From the NCBI GenBank assembly GCA_024364735.1, contig JAGFNQ010000954.1, positions 1,248,221 through 1,312,220 of the forward strand: 64,000 nt of DNA, given 5' to 3'. Below are positions 54,601 to 64,000 of this stretch, in pieces (position 1 is the first letter of the stretch; every line of letters starts with the position of its first letter). The position numbers were made by a program, and so were the translations under genes. Below the pieces are notes generated by a model that did no database searches, was not told the DNA's origin, and saw nothing but the letters and a program-made list of their open reading frames with translations. This DNA comes from Boesenbergia rotunda (lineage: Eukaryota > Streptophyta > Magnoliopsida > Zingiberales > Zingiberaceae).

Positions 54601-54903
54601 TCTAGCAATTACTTGCGTCTAATCTTCAGGTATAATTCGTTCTTTTGTTTTTTGTTATGTTAGAATTTTGTTAATCTAGCAATTACTTATTATTTTAGTC
54701 TTTAATAATGAGGCACCTTTAGTTATTATATGATTTAATTATTTTGTTAATTTAGATTGCTATTTTAGAACTTATTATAAGAAATAGCATTTAGAATTAA
54801 TAATTTAGCTATATCTTACTAAATACCATGATACTTGCTTTCATTAGAATAATTTAGGTATATCATAATGAATTTAGTTTAATTTTATTTTGATTAGGCA
54901 ATA

Positions 54904-55176
54904 ATGTATATGAACAAGGCTTGGATGTACAACCGATTAGATAATGGATTTATCAAAGATGATTTTATTACTGATGTTGAACAATTTATGAATTTTGCTA
55001 AGAGTTATCCAGAATGTATGGATGGTGATAAGTTAAAGTGTCCATATAATCCTGGCATATACCTTCGCCAGGTGCCTAGCAGTCCTTCGCTAGGGCTTTA
55101 TATCCTGGCATTCCTTCGCCAGGTGCCTAGCAGTCCTTCGCTAGGGCTTTTCCTGCACACTCGAGTAATATATTAG
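54904..55176 (+). CDS. chimeric ORF: CACTA transposase N-terminus joined to LTR sequence
   Basis: A 90-codon open frame. The first 49 codons (MYMNKAWMYNRLDNGFIKDD, VEQFMNFAKSYPECMDGDKL) are the transposase-associated N-terminal domain. The rest is read from the Sirevirus LTR hairpin repeats (RQVPSSPSLG twice) and stops in the LTR. It arose by the tandem duplication. Expression and function are unknown. An identical chimera lies at 56058-56330. Confidence 0.55.
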   Translation: MYMNKAWMYNRLDNGFIKDDFITDVEQFMNFAKSYPECMDGDKLKCPYNPGIYLRQVPSSPSLGLYILAFLRQVPSSPSLGLFLHTRVIY

Positions 55177-56057
55177 ATACACATTATACCTTAACTTTTG
55201 AACCCTTTTTCCATTATCAAAACACAGGTTCGACTTGGATGCTTTCTGCGCCAACAGGATCTAGTCTTGGAATCATATCAGGCCGAACATGGACATGACA
55301 TGAATAATATCAGGTCGAATGCACACTACAAGAAAACCATATATTACCGACGGAATTTCCGACCGAAACAAATTCCCATCGGAAATTTACGACGAAAATA
55401 TATTTCGGTCGGAAATTTTCGACGGATATCATTTCCATCGGAAACAAATTTTCCGTCGGAAAAAACTTATATTAGGGCAAAATCATTTTCCCCCTTCCCT
55501 TCCCGATCTCCATATGTTGCTCCCTTTCGCCCGATCTCCATACGTTGCTCCCTTTCGCCCATCTCCATACCAATCGCGCCGTCGCCACCTCCGGGCTCCT
55601 CCTCCCTCATTTGCGCTGTGCTCATTCTCCGGTAAGTTCCATCTTTCGTTTATCCTTTCTCCAAGTTTTCGGCAGGGTCTTCGCGGTGACAATATCTGGT
55701 CGTGCGCGGGCTCGGCCGTCCAGATCTGGCCGCGCCCGCGCGCGGCCGGCCTAATCTAGCAATTACTTGCGTCTAATCTTCAGGTATAATTCGTTCTTTT
55801 GTTTTTTGTTATGTTAGAATTTTGTTAATCTAGCAATTACTTATTATTTTAGTCTTTAATAATGAGGCACCTTTAGTTATTATATAATTTAATTATTTTG
55901 TTAATTTAGATTGCTATTTTAGAACTTATTATAAGAAATAGCATTTAGAATTAATAATTTAGCTATATCTTACTAAATACCATGATACTTGCTTTCATTA
56001 GAATAATTTAGGTATATCATAATGAATTTAGTTTAATTTTATTTTGATTAGGCAATA

Positions 56058-56330
56058 ATGTATATGAACAAGGCTTGGATGTACAACCGATTAGATAATG
56101 GATTTATCAAAGATGATTTTATTACTGATGTTGAACAATTTATGAATTTTGCTAAGAGTTATCCAGAATGTATGGATGGTGATAAGTTAAAGTGTCCATA
56201 TAATCCTGGCATATACCTTCGCCAGGTGCCTAGCAGTCCTTCGCTAGGGCTTTATATCCTGGCATTCCTTCGCCAGGTGCCTAGCAGTCCTTCGCTAGGG
56301 CTTTTCCTGCACACTCGAGTAATATATTAG
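56058..56330 (+). CDS. second copy of the chimeric CACTA-LTR ORF
   Basis: The same 90-codon fusion as at 54904-55176, in the second copy of the triplication. The protein is identical by eye. The leader before it keeps possible splice sites (ttcag|gtataatt and ttttgattag|gc), so transcripts could be spliced as in the full transposase gene. Confidence 0.55.
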   Translation: MYMNKAWMYNRLDNGFIKDDFITDVEQFMNFAKSYPECMDGDKLKCPYNPGIYLRQVPSSPSLGLYILAFLRQVPSSPSLGLFLHTRVIY

Positions 56331-57224
56331 ATACACATTATACCTTAACTTTTGAATCCTTTTTCCATTATCAAAACACAGGTTCGACTTGGGTGCTTTC
56401 TGCGCCAACAGGATCTAGTCTTGGAATCATATCAGGCCGAACATGGACATGACATGAATAATATCAGGTCGAATGCACACTACAAGAAAACCATATATTA
56501 CCGACGGAATTTCCGACGGAAACAAATTCCCATCGGAAATTTACGACGAAAATATATTTCGGTCGGAAATTTTCGACGGATATCATTTCCGTCGGAAATT
56601 TCCGACGGAAACAAATTTTCCGTCGGAAAAAACTTATATTAGGGCAAAATCATTTTCCCCCTTCCCTTCCCGATCTCCATATGTTGCTCCCTTTCGCCCG
56701 ATCTCCATACGTTGCTCCCTTTCGCCCATCTCCATACCAATCGCGCCGTCGCCACCTCCGGGCTCCTCCTCCCTCATTTGCGCTGTGCTCATTCTCTGGT
56801 AAGTTCCATCTTTCGTTTATCCTTTCTCCAAGTTTTCGGCAGGGTCTTCGCGGTGGCAATATCTGGTCGTGCGCGGGCTCGGCCGTCCAGATCTGGCCGC
56901 GCCCGCGCGCGGCCGGCCTGATCTAGCAATTACTTGCGTCTAATCTTCAGGTATAATTCGTTTTTTTGTTTTTTGTTATGTTAGAATTTTGTTAATCTAG
57001 CAATTACTTATTATTTTAGTCTTTAATAATGAGGCACCTTTAGTTATTATATGATTTAATTATTTTGTTAATTTAGATTGCTATTTTAGAACTTATTATA
57101 AGAAATAGCATTTAGAATTAATAATTTAGATATATCTTACTAAATACCATGATACTTGCTTTCATTAGAATAATTTAGGTATATCATAATGAATTTAGTT
57201 TAATTTTATTTTGATTAGGCAATA

Positions 57225-58324
57225 ATGTATATGAACAAGGCTTGGATGTACAACCGATTAGATAATGGATTTATCAAAGATGATTTTATTACTGATGTTG
57301 AACAATTTATGAATTTTGCTAAGAGTTATCCAGAATGTATGGATGGTGATAAGTTAAAGTGTCCATATAATCATAGAAAATGCAGAAATATAAACTACCG
57401 TGATGAGGATACGGTGAGAGTACATATTTGTAGAAATCGGTTTGTGCCAAATTACTATAATTAGTACTGTCACGGAGAATCTTATGTATATGAATCAATT
57501 GGCCCTTCTGTTGGTTCATCATCTGATACTTTTGTTGCGTTCCTCGAACCATCAACTAATGATATTGCAATGCAATCAATGGTTCAAGTTGCGATGAATG
57601 CAGCTGATTATTCCAACATAGATGAAATATCTACACCTAAATATCAGCAATTATATGAAATGTTAAAGTCTAGTGAAAGAGAATTATGGGAAGACATACC
57701 TTCTGGCCATTCTCAACTATCATCTACTGTAAGATTGTTAAATATGAAAGCAGAACATCATTTTTCAGAAAGATGTTATGATGAAATATGTCAATTAATG
57801 TCAGAGTTACTCCATGTTGATAACATAATGACTGATAGCTTCTACAATACAAAAAAATTGGTTAGAGGTTTAGGTTTGTCTGTAGAAAAGATTGATTGTT
57901 GTTTAAATAACTGCATACTATATTGGAATGAAGACAGTGAACTGAATGAATGCAAAATCCGTAGTCACCCGCGTTATAAGAATCGTACTCGTATACTAGG
58001 GAAGAAGAAGAAAAATATTGCATGGAAAGTCATGTATTATTTTCCGTTAACTGCTAAACTTCAACACGTATATGCATCTGCCGCTACAGCAAGCTACATG
58101 GTGTGGCATCATGAGCATGAGCACGAAGCGGTATTATGTGTCATCCCTGTGATTCCCCTGCATGGAAACATCTTGATAATGTATATCCTTCATTTGCAAT
58201 GGAACCTCGGAATGTTATATTGGGCCTTTCTGCAAATGGTTTTCAGCCATTTGGTCAGTCGGGATAGCAATATTCATCTTGGCCAGTAATATTGATGACA
58301 CCTTATAATTTACCTCCATGGATG
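57225..58324 (+). pseudogene. CACTA (En/Spm) transposase, broken
   Basis: TNP2-like transposase, the cut-and-paste enzyme of CACTA elements. ATG 57225 (preceded by a likely splice acceptor, gattag) begins with the transposase-associated domain: CNHRKC-like YNHRKCRNINYRDEDTV and RNRFVPNYYN. An in-frame TAG follows at 57462-57464. The same frame resumes: SERELWEDIPSGHSQLSS, HHFSERCYDEICQLMSELL, TKKLVRGLGLSVEKIDCC, AWKVMYYFPLTAKLQHVYAS, MVWHHEHEHE. A frameshift near 58130-58145 comes next, after which pieces such as DNVYPSFAMEP and FQPFGQSG are in another frame. At 58324 a solo LTR splits it; 59744-59771 carries on (CMKDEFMFL) before the next LTR. The catalytic core is largely outside the window. 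Confidence 0.88.
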
Positions 58325-59738
58325 TGTTGGATCGAGAGAACCGATAGAGGGGGTGAATATCGGAAAACGTTCGGATTTAAGAGATAGAGAAATTACGCAG
58401 CGGAAATTAAAACAAACAAATGCAAACACAGGTAGTTTTACTTGGTTCGGAGCCTAGGTCGACTCCTACTCCAAGGCCCACGGTCGTTGACCGTTTTCTG
58501 CGGGCAATTGTATAAATTCGCAAAACGGTTTACAAATAAATGTTACAATTACAGTATAGTAAACAGAAAAGTAAAATATCGCTCTTTGTTACCGACGTCC
58601 GGTGTGGAATGTTTTCTCGGAGCAGAGGGACGTCGTCGGCGCTTGTATCTCGAGTCGAGAGGTTTCTGGAGCAGAGCGCCGGAGCAGAAGAGCGTGATTG
58701 CGTTGAATGAATTGTTGTTTGAAGCCTTGGGGTCGAGGGCCCTTTTATAGGCCCTGGGGGCACCTGGGACGTCGGGGGCGCCCCCCCCCCCACCCCCACG
58801 TGTCGGCTGATCCGCCTTTCACTTGGTCAGCTTCTGATCCCTTCAACCTCGGGATCATATCTTGACCGGGGCGCCCGGGTTGACCGGGTCAGAGCTTATC
58901 TCTTGGCTTCGTTGGCTTCTGCTTCGATGGCTTGCACAGGGGGCGCCCGGGACGCTGGGGGCGCCCGGGAGCAGCGGGGACGCCCGGGAGCACGGGGGCA
59001 CCCCGCCCATGAGCTGCAGAAGCAGTTCCTTCGCTTCATGTGTTTTGTGTTCACCTTGGGGGCGCCCAGGACACTCCGGGCGCCCTGGTCAGCTGCTGCC
59101 TCACTCCTTTGAGGCTCTCTGAGCTGCAGACACTCGTTCCTTCGGTCCTACATCCAGGGTTAGTCCAAAACACCATAAAGCAACAAGATGTTAGTTTATA
59201 CAGCCTTACCTGTCTTAGTTCTGACTTTGGGCCTCCAAAATGGAGACCTAGGTCGAACCGACGCCTACTGCACCCTCGACGGGGAACGCGTCCTCACCTA
59301 CTCCTCTCGGGAGAATGTACCTGATGCCAACCGGCTCCTCCGGTTGGACTTTTGCCCAGCGGTCCTTTGCCAGGTCTTGGATACCAAGCTGTCCTTCGCC
59401 CGGTGCCTAGCATTCCTTCGCCAGGTCTTCAGTCCCAAGCTGTCCTTTGCCTGGTGCCTAGCAGTCCTTCGCTAGGGCTTCAGTACTCTAGCATTCCTTC
59501 GCCAGTGCCTAGCAGTCCTTCGCTAGGTCTTTTTACCCTGGCATTCCTTCGCCAGTACCTAGCAGTCCTTCGCTATGACTTTTTGCCCTGGCATTCCTTC
59601 GCCAGTGCCTAGCAGTCCTTTGCTAGGACTTTTCCTGCACACTTGAGTAACATGTTAGATAACAAGTAAGACTTAACTTTTGAGCCCTTTTGCCATTATC
59701 AAAACTTAGGTTCGACTTGGGTGCTTTCTGCACCAACA
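58325..59738 (-). mobile_element. Sirevirus-type solo LTR with GGATG target duplication
   Basis: 1,414 bp, TGTTGGATCGAGAG...CACCAACA, between GGATG copies (58320-58324 and 59739-59743). It is related to the LTR of the 41812-54089 element, with GGGCGCCC palindromes (58753-59085), a minus TATA box (CTATAAAAGG, 58741-58750) and hairpin repeats (59355-59640). No internal region, so it arose by LTR-LTR recombination. Confidence 0.92.
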
Positions 59739-60788
59739 GGATGTGCATGAAAGACGAATTTATGTTCCTCATGTTGGGAACGAGATGGCTATAGAGGGGG
59801 GGTGAATATAGACAATCGCTTGCCCCTTGAAATCTTATCACGATTTCTGCAACTCAAATATCAGTAGCACAGCGGAAAGAGTGGAAAACAGAGTATGCAG
59901 AAAAACTAGACGAGAGCGAAACAAACACAACTAGCAAGATCGCTAACAAGGAGGGTTTACAAGGTTCGGGGATAACTTGCCCCTACTCCTTGGCGTGCCC
60001 TTGAGGTGGGCGATCCCTTGATCGTCGACAGATCAAGCCCCGGTCAATACCGGATATGAAGCAACCTCCTTCTCGGTGGAGAAACCTCTCCACAGCGTGT
60101 TTCACACAATGATATATAATGAGCACAATGAAACAACAACAAGAAGGATCTTACTCAAACTCTTAGCAAGGACAAAACACAGCAAGCTTCCCTGAGCTCC
60201 ACCCAGTGGCGATCTCACGCAGACCCCTGTCTGCTTCGTGTCTTCCCACTGTCGGACTCCAAGCTTCTTGTTTTCTCCTTCAAGCGCTCAAGTATGATGA
60301 TTGCTCCTCTATAGCTTGCTTAGAATGATTGAAGAACTCAAGAACAGCAAGCTTGTAGCAGCAGAACGCAAGAACAAAGAAGTTTTTCAAACTGAATCGC
60401 TTGCTCGAAAAGCTCTACAGCCTTGTCTTCTCGCGCTTCCTTTTGTTTCTCCGCCAAGCGACAAGTGACCACATCTCTGTAGCTCCCAGCTACTCATCTG
60501 CCAACGCCAGCCTCTACTGAGCTATCTCTGGACTCACTGAGCTCCTCAGCCAAGCTCCAGTCTCAGCCCCAGTCTTCGGCTCGCCGTTGCAACCTGAGAT
60601 GTGAAAAGGGACAAACCTGCTCCAAGGAAAGCACGCTTTGACTTCTCCTTGAGTGTTTGAATCCTCCCCTGTCACCTGAAACTCAATCAGAGCATTAGAG
60701 CAGAAGATCACGCAGCATATCACATACATCAGCAAATCCGATACGATCAGACGCTCTGACCGCGTCTGACAGTGAAATTTGAATTAAA

Positions 60789-61295
60789 GTGATCGGTCAC
60801 CGGACCGATCCAGGGTGTGTGGATCGATCACCAGATCGATCCACTGCTTTGCTGGGATTCCCAGCTTTCGCAGCTATACACGCCTGATCGGTCACCAGAC
60901 CGATCAGGGTGAAGCCTAATCGGTCACCAGACCGATCAGATTGGATCCTGATCGGTCACCCAGATCGATCAGGGCAGATGAACAGTAATTTTTTAATCAA
61001 ATCCAAGATCCCTGATCGGTCACCAGACCGATCCAAGACTTTGATCAGCAAGGGAACTCACTCACCGTTTGCTCCCTGATCGGTCACCATACCGATCAGG
61101 AGCAAGACAGCAAGGAAGCAGCCTGCTCCTTGATCGGTCACCGGTCCGATCAGGAGCCACACAGTAGATTCCCAATCTCACTGTGCGCTCCCTGATCGGT
61201 CACCAGTCTGATCAAACATAGCTGGATCGGTCACCAGATCGATCCACTAAGGAGCAGCGTGCCAATGTCCCTGATCGGTCACCAGACCAATCCAG
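60789..61295. repeat. array of GATCGGTCACC(A/G)GACCGATC palindromes
   Basis: Eleven copies by eye (near 60790, 60823, 60885, 60919, 60949, 61014, 61079, 61131, 61194, 61225, 61274), irregularly spaced by 30-65 bp. Several have paired changes on both arms (ATCGGT/ACCGAT against ATCGAT/ATCGAT). The same palindrome appears twice in solo LTR copy A (14851-14908). Confidence 0.9.
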
Positions 61296-61309
61296 TGACT
61301 CAACCCTAG

Positions 61310-61890
61310 CCCTCCAAGCTAGGAATTCATCCACCTTAGCCCTCCAAGCTAAGGATTTTTCCCTCTAGCTCTCCAAGTTGGGAATTTGCACCTAACCCTC
61401 CAAGTTAGGACTTTTCACCTAGCCCTCCAAGCTAGGACTTTTCACCCAACTCTTCCGAGTTAGAACATCATCCAACCTAGCCCTCCAAGCTAGGCACCTG
61501 ACCCTCCAGGCCAGGACTTTTTTCACCTAATTCTCCAGGATGGGAATTTGCACCTAACCCTCCAAGTTAGGACTTTTCACCTAGCCCTCCAAGCTAGGAC
61601 TTTTCACCCAACCCTTCCAAATTAGGACTTTTCCAACACCTAACCTCCCAGGTTAGGATTTTCCACACCTAACCCTCCAGGTCAGGATTTTCCAACACCT
61701 AGCCCTCCAGGCTAGGATTTTCCACACCTAACCCTCCAGGTTAGGATTTTCATATCATGCCTAATCCTCGATCAGGACTTAATCATAATCATCATAATCA
61801 TCACACCTAACCTCCCAGGTTAGGATTTTCTAAATCATGCCTAATCCTCGATCAGGACTTAATCATAATCCACCTGACCTCCCAAATTAG
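61310..61890. repeat. array of CCTAGC/CCTAAC hairpin repeats
   Basis: About fifteen units of 26-30 bp: cacCTAGCcctccaaGCTAGgactttt and cacCTAACcctccaaGTTAGgactttt types mixed. Each is a 5-6-bp stem with a 7-base loop. Later units become cctaatcctcgatcaggactta. Confidence 0.88.
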
Positions 61891-61972
61891 GATTTTCCAT
61901 ATCATAATCATCCTCCTAAACTAAAATCGTTGTCAACACCAAAACAACAATCAGGGCCAGACTGCATCAACA

Positions 61973-62180
61973 ATCTCCCCCTTTTTGTTGTTTGACAACC
62001 CGATTTTAAGTTTAGGGATTCTCAATCAATATTCCAACTTTAGAATCATAGGGGAATCCAGATCCTCCCCCTACAACATGATCATGCTAAACTTAACCAA
62101 TCCACACTCTCCCCCTTTGTCGAACATCGAAAAGGGACAAGAGGGGCTGTCAAGATTAAGATGAACTCCCCCTCAAACCT
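61973..62180 (-). other. repeated polypurine tracts of the second Sirevirus
   Basis: AAAAAGGGGGAGAT-type purine runs (minus strand) next to the LTR (61974-61988) and again near 62065-62074, 62108-62119 and 62165-62174, as in the other Sirevirus. Confidence 0.7.
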
Positions 62181-62626
62181 AGAGGTATCCCAACTCATCA
62201 AAAATGTGATAGTTTGTGGAATTAGCATACGAACACATGTGAAAAATTATAGCAAGACATAGCAATCACATGCATCATATGAGTATGAAATATAGACTCC
62301 CAAAGCATGCCATAATATTCATAAGTATCAATGAAACATGGCAATGTAAGCATGAATATGGCAATCAAAAAATCATGCATATAACATGTACATAAACAAC
62401 ATGGCATCAACAATAGTAGTTAAGCATGGCAGATAAAAATATATAGATCAAGGCATGAAAGCATCTGACCAAATAGCAAAATATGTGTGACTCAAGGTCA
62501 CACCAACAAAGTCAGAGGGCATACAGCCCAAAAGTCATAGTCAAATACATAGATAAAATAGCAGGTATCCGAGCTCAAGTGTCAGTAGGAGGGTCGTCAT
62601 CACGCATAAGGTCGTCCATCGAGGCA
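62181..62626. other. non-coding 3' region of the second Sirevirus
   Basis: AT-rich, rich in catg-containing words (gcatgc, catgcat); no gene recognised. Confidence 0.5.
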
Positions 62627-63649
62627 TCAGTCGGCAGCAGCAACTGGTGCACTCTCGGCATGACCTGCTAGCGGCAGCTCCCCCGCTTGGTTGCGATCCA
62701 TCCACTGTAGCCCCTCGGTCCCGAGAGCAATGCCGGACTGAGCAAGCATACGACGATCCAAGCGGCAGTCTTGTCGATTCATCGGCACGAGTTGGCCCTG
62801 TGAGACGTCGATGCCAACTGACTCCAGCCAGGCAGTGATGATATGGCCGAAAGGCATGTAGATCGTCTGACCAGACCGCAGACCATGAACAATGATGGAG
62901 GAATAGATGGACGGTGCTATGTCAAAATCGAACTGCAGATGCATCCCGTAAAGCATCAGGCAGTGAGATGTAAGGATCGCATCAAGATGCTTGGACGTAG
63001 TTGGAAGAAGACAATTTGCGATAATTTGAAACAATATATAATCGATGGGAGATAGATGAAGAGCAGGGAATGTGGGAAAGTTATAGATATCCGCACCAAA
63101 ACCCCGTGGCCTGGGGTGACCTAGAAAATGTTCATATATGGAGTCCGGAGTGATTCTAGTAAAAGGAGCAGGAAGAGGAACAGGATGATATGGATAAAGT
63201 GAGAAATCGTTCTTAGAGTGACGACAACCCAGAAACATAGTGAAGGATGATAAGGTAAAGTCAAGATCGACACCGGTGACACGGGTCCGCCATCCCGTGC
63301 CCTCCCCATTGGCCAGATTATTGTAGAATTCAGAGATCAAGTCAACATTGATCGGCTTTTCTAAGAAAAGGATGTTTTGAAGCCTATAGTACTCAATGAT
63401 TCCTTTTATCGTAGGGCAATGTTCACAAACGAAGGTTCGGTCCACTGATCGACATGGCATTAGTTCGAAGTTGTGCCAATGAAAGTCTAGGGCATAGAGA
63501 ATGTTCTGAAATCTAGGATGCGGGGGAGATGGAGGCCTTTGAGAGGATGAAGAGGTTTTCTCTCTAGAACTCTCCTCTGCTACCTCCTTTCCCTTAGATG
63601 ACTTTCTAATAAGATTTGAATGGATCATGACACATAGATTGAAGCACAA
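62627..63649 (-). CDS. putative plant transposon-protein ORF (340 aa), intact
   Basis: An uninterrupted frame in the 3' internal part of the second Sirevirus-like element, about 650 bp inside its 3' LTR, where Sireviruses may have an envelope-like ORF. An N-terminal Ser/Lys/Glu-rich segment (SSKGKEVAEESSREKTSSSS) is followed by a globular region with many aromatic residues: RFQNILYALDFHWHNFELMP, INVDLISEFYNNLANGEG, HLSPIDYILFQIIANCLLPT and TSHCLMLYGMHL. The wording resembles the 'putative plant transposon protein' (Transposase_32-like) family, whose function is unknown. No clear signal peptide; no strong membrane span. It is one of few mobile-element frames here without damage. The first Met is taken as start, but Met at residue 8 is also possible. 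The call could also be a captured host-derived gene. Confidence 0.6.
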   Translation of the reverse strand: MCFNLCVMIHSNLIRKSSKGKEVAEESSREKTSSSSQRPPSPPHPRFQNILYALDFHWHNFELMPCRSVDRTFVCEHCPTIKGIIEYYRLQNILFLEKPINVDLISEFYNNLANGEGTGWRTRVTGVDLDFTLSSFTMFLGCRHSKNDFSLYPYHPVPLPAPFTRITPDSIYEHFLGHPRPRGFGADIYNFPTFPALHLSPIDYILFQIIANCLLPTTSKHLDAILTSHCLMLYGMHLQFDFDIAPSIYSSIIVHGLRSGQTIYMPFGHIITAWLESVGIDVSQGQLVPMNRQDCRLDRRMLAQSGIALGTEGLQWMDRNQAGELPLAGHAESAPVAAAD

Positions 63650-64000
63650 GAATTGATCATAAGATGAGACCCAATCAAAAGATAGATATTTTGATCAAGA
63701 ATTGAGGAAGAGGGTCACGGCAAAAACAAAAACAAAACATGGTTAGCTTCACAAATATTCTAAGAGTTGGTGTGAGAGGAAAGCTGAAATCAAATCTTAC
63801 TTAGGCGCCATTGGAGTTTGGTTTGAAGAGATTGCAAGAACACTTCGAGCACGCATGCGCGGGAAGAAGGAGTTCGGAGAGAACGCCTGTAGAAGCTTTC
63901 GCTCGCCCGCGAGTGAAGAAGGAAGACACAAGACTCTCTCGCTTGCTCGCACAAGGTTATTTCGGCGCTAGGGTTCGGGAAAATGAAGATTTGGAGTTAA
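63650..64000. other. upstream region of the 340-aa ORF
   Basis: No further gene was recognised. On the minus strand it reads like a plant 5' leader, with CGAACCCTAGCGCCGAAAT near 63963-63981. No core promoter could be placed with confidence. Confidence 0.4.

Larger units (their letters stand above)
53887..57370 (+). repeat. tandem triplication across the LTR/CACTA junction
   Basis: Three head-to-tail copies (period 1,167 then 1,154 bp) start inside the Sirevirus LTR at cctggcatatacc and end in the CACTA transposase at gtccatataat. The second and third starts are at about 55050 and 56204. The copies differ by few bases; a 13-bp loss in a subterminal repeat of copy 2 (near 55435) explains the period difference. 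Only the third continues into the rest of the transposase. Confidence 0.93.
59772..61972 (-). mobile_element. 3' LTR of a second Sirevirus-like element
   Basis: 2.2 kb, minus strand from TGTTGATGCAGTCTGG (61972) to CCCAACA (59772), with a purine tract just outside at 61974-61988. It inserted into the CACTA transposase (cctca at 59767-59771 would be the target duplication; the partner is outside the window). Contents: hairpins such as CCTAGC-cctccaa-GCTAGG and CCTAAC-cctccaa-GTTAGG (61310-61890), eleven TGATCGGTCACCAGACCGATCA-like palindromes (60789-61295), and the conserved G-run and TGAATA motif at the left. Confidence 0.88.

Noticed and set aside
54152..56926. Repeated plus-strand and minus-strand frames over the CACTA leader
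   Set aside because: They cover subterminal repeats and the pyrimidine-rich leader, start inside the terminus and recur only through the triplication.

Overview
This window is plant nuclear DNA, almost certainly from a monocot. Direct signs are a GC-rich, intronless GNA-type (monocot mannose-binding) lectin gene set in AT-rich surroundings, plant LTR retrotransposons (Sirevirus-type Ty1/copia and Tat-type Ty3/gypsy), En/Spm (CACTA) transposons, a tRNA-derived SINE and MITEs. A Zingiberales-like genome would fit, but that is a weak guess. Nothing bacterial, organellar or CRISPR-like was seen. The only convincing host gene is the three-domain lectin at 6781-7953; nearly everything else is mobile DNA in nested layers.

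Layout. 1-2436: 5' end of a minus-strand copia element (gag and LTR). 2437-5563: relic copia sequence with a SINE bounded by an 18-bp target duplication and a plus-strand LTR relic. 5564-8690: lectin gene with TATA box and poly(A) signals. 8700-9264: fossil primer-binding site and gag start. 9265-21365: a decayed plus-strand Tat gypsy element (gag, protease, RT, RNase H, second archaeal-type RNase H, integrase, 86-bp tandem repeats, a spliced antisense gene, PPT, 3' LTR), with a foreign solo LTR in its integrase. 21366-24022: CACTA relic. 24023-30483: plus-strand Sirevirus relic whose LTR is split by another solo LTR. 30484-36241: 3' half of a second Tat element on the minus strand, with the same antisense gene and another tandem-repeat array. 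36593-39504: short, internally deleted gypsy element with nearly identical LTRs. 39505-41811: two MITEs and an LTR relic. 41812-54089: a whole minus-strand Sirevirus with GGATC target duplications; its left LTR holds a 2.66-kb solo LTR. 53887-57370: a tandem triplication across the Sirevirus/CACTA junction. 54157-59771: CACTA 5' end and transposase, broken by a solo LTR. 59772-64000: another Sirevirus-like LTR and 3' internal region with an intact 340-codon ORF.

Three observations stand out. (1) Both Tat elements carry the same antisense gene with two GT-AG introns at matching sites, phases and lengths (66/66 and 66/64 bp). (2) The Sirevirus-type LTRs carry two repeat arrays, perfect palindromes and short hairpins, whose sequences differ between LTRs while the dyad symmetry is kept. 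(3) The triplication has created chimeric ORFs joining a CACTA transposase N-terminus to LTR sequence. All assignments come from reading the sequence and from general family knowledge; no database search was run.
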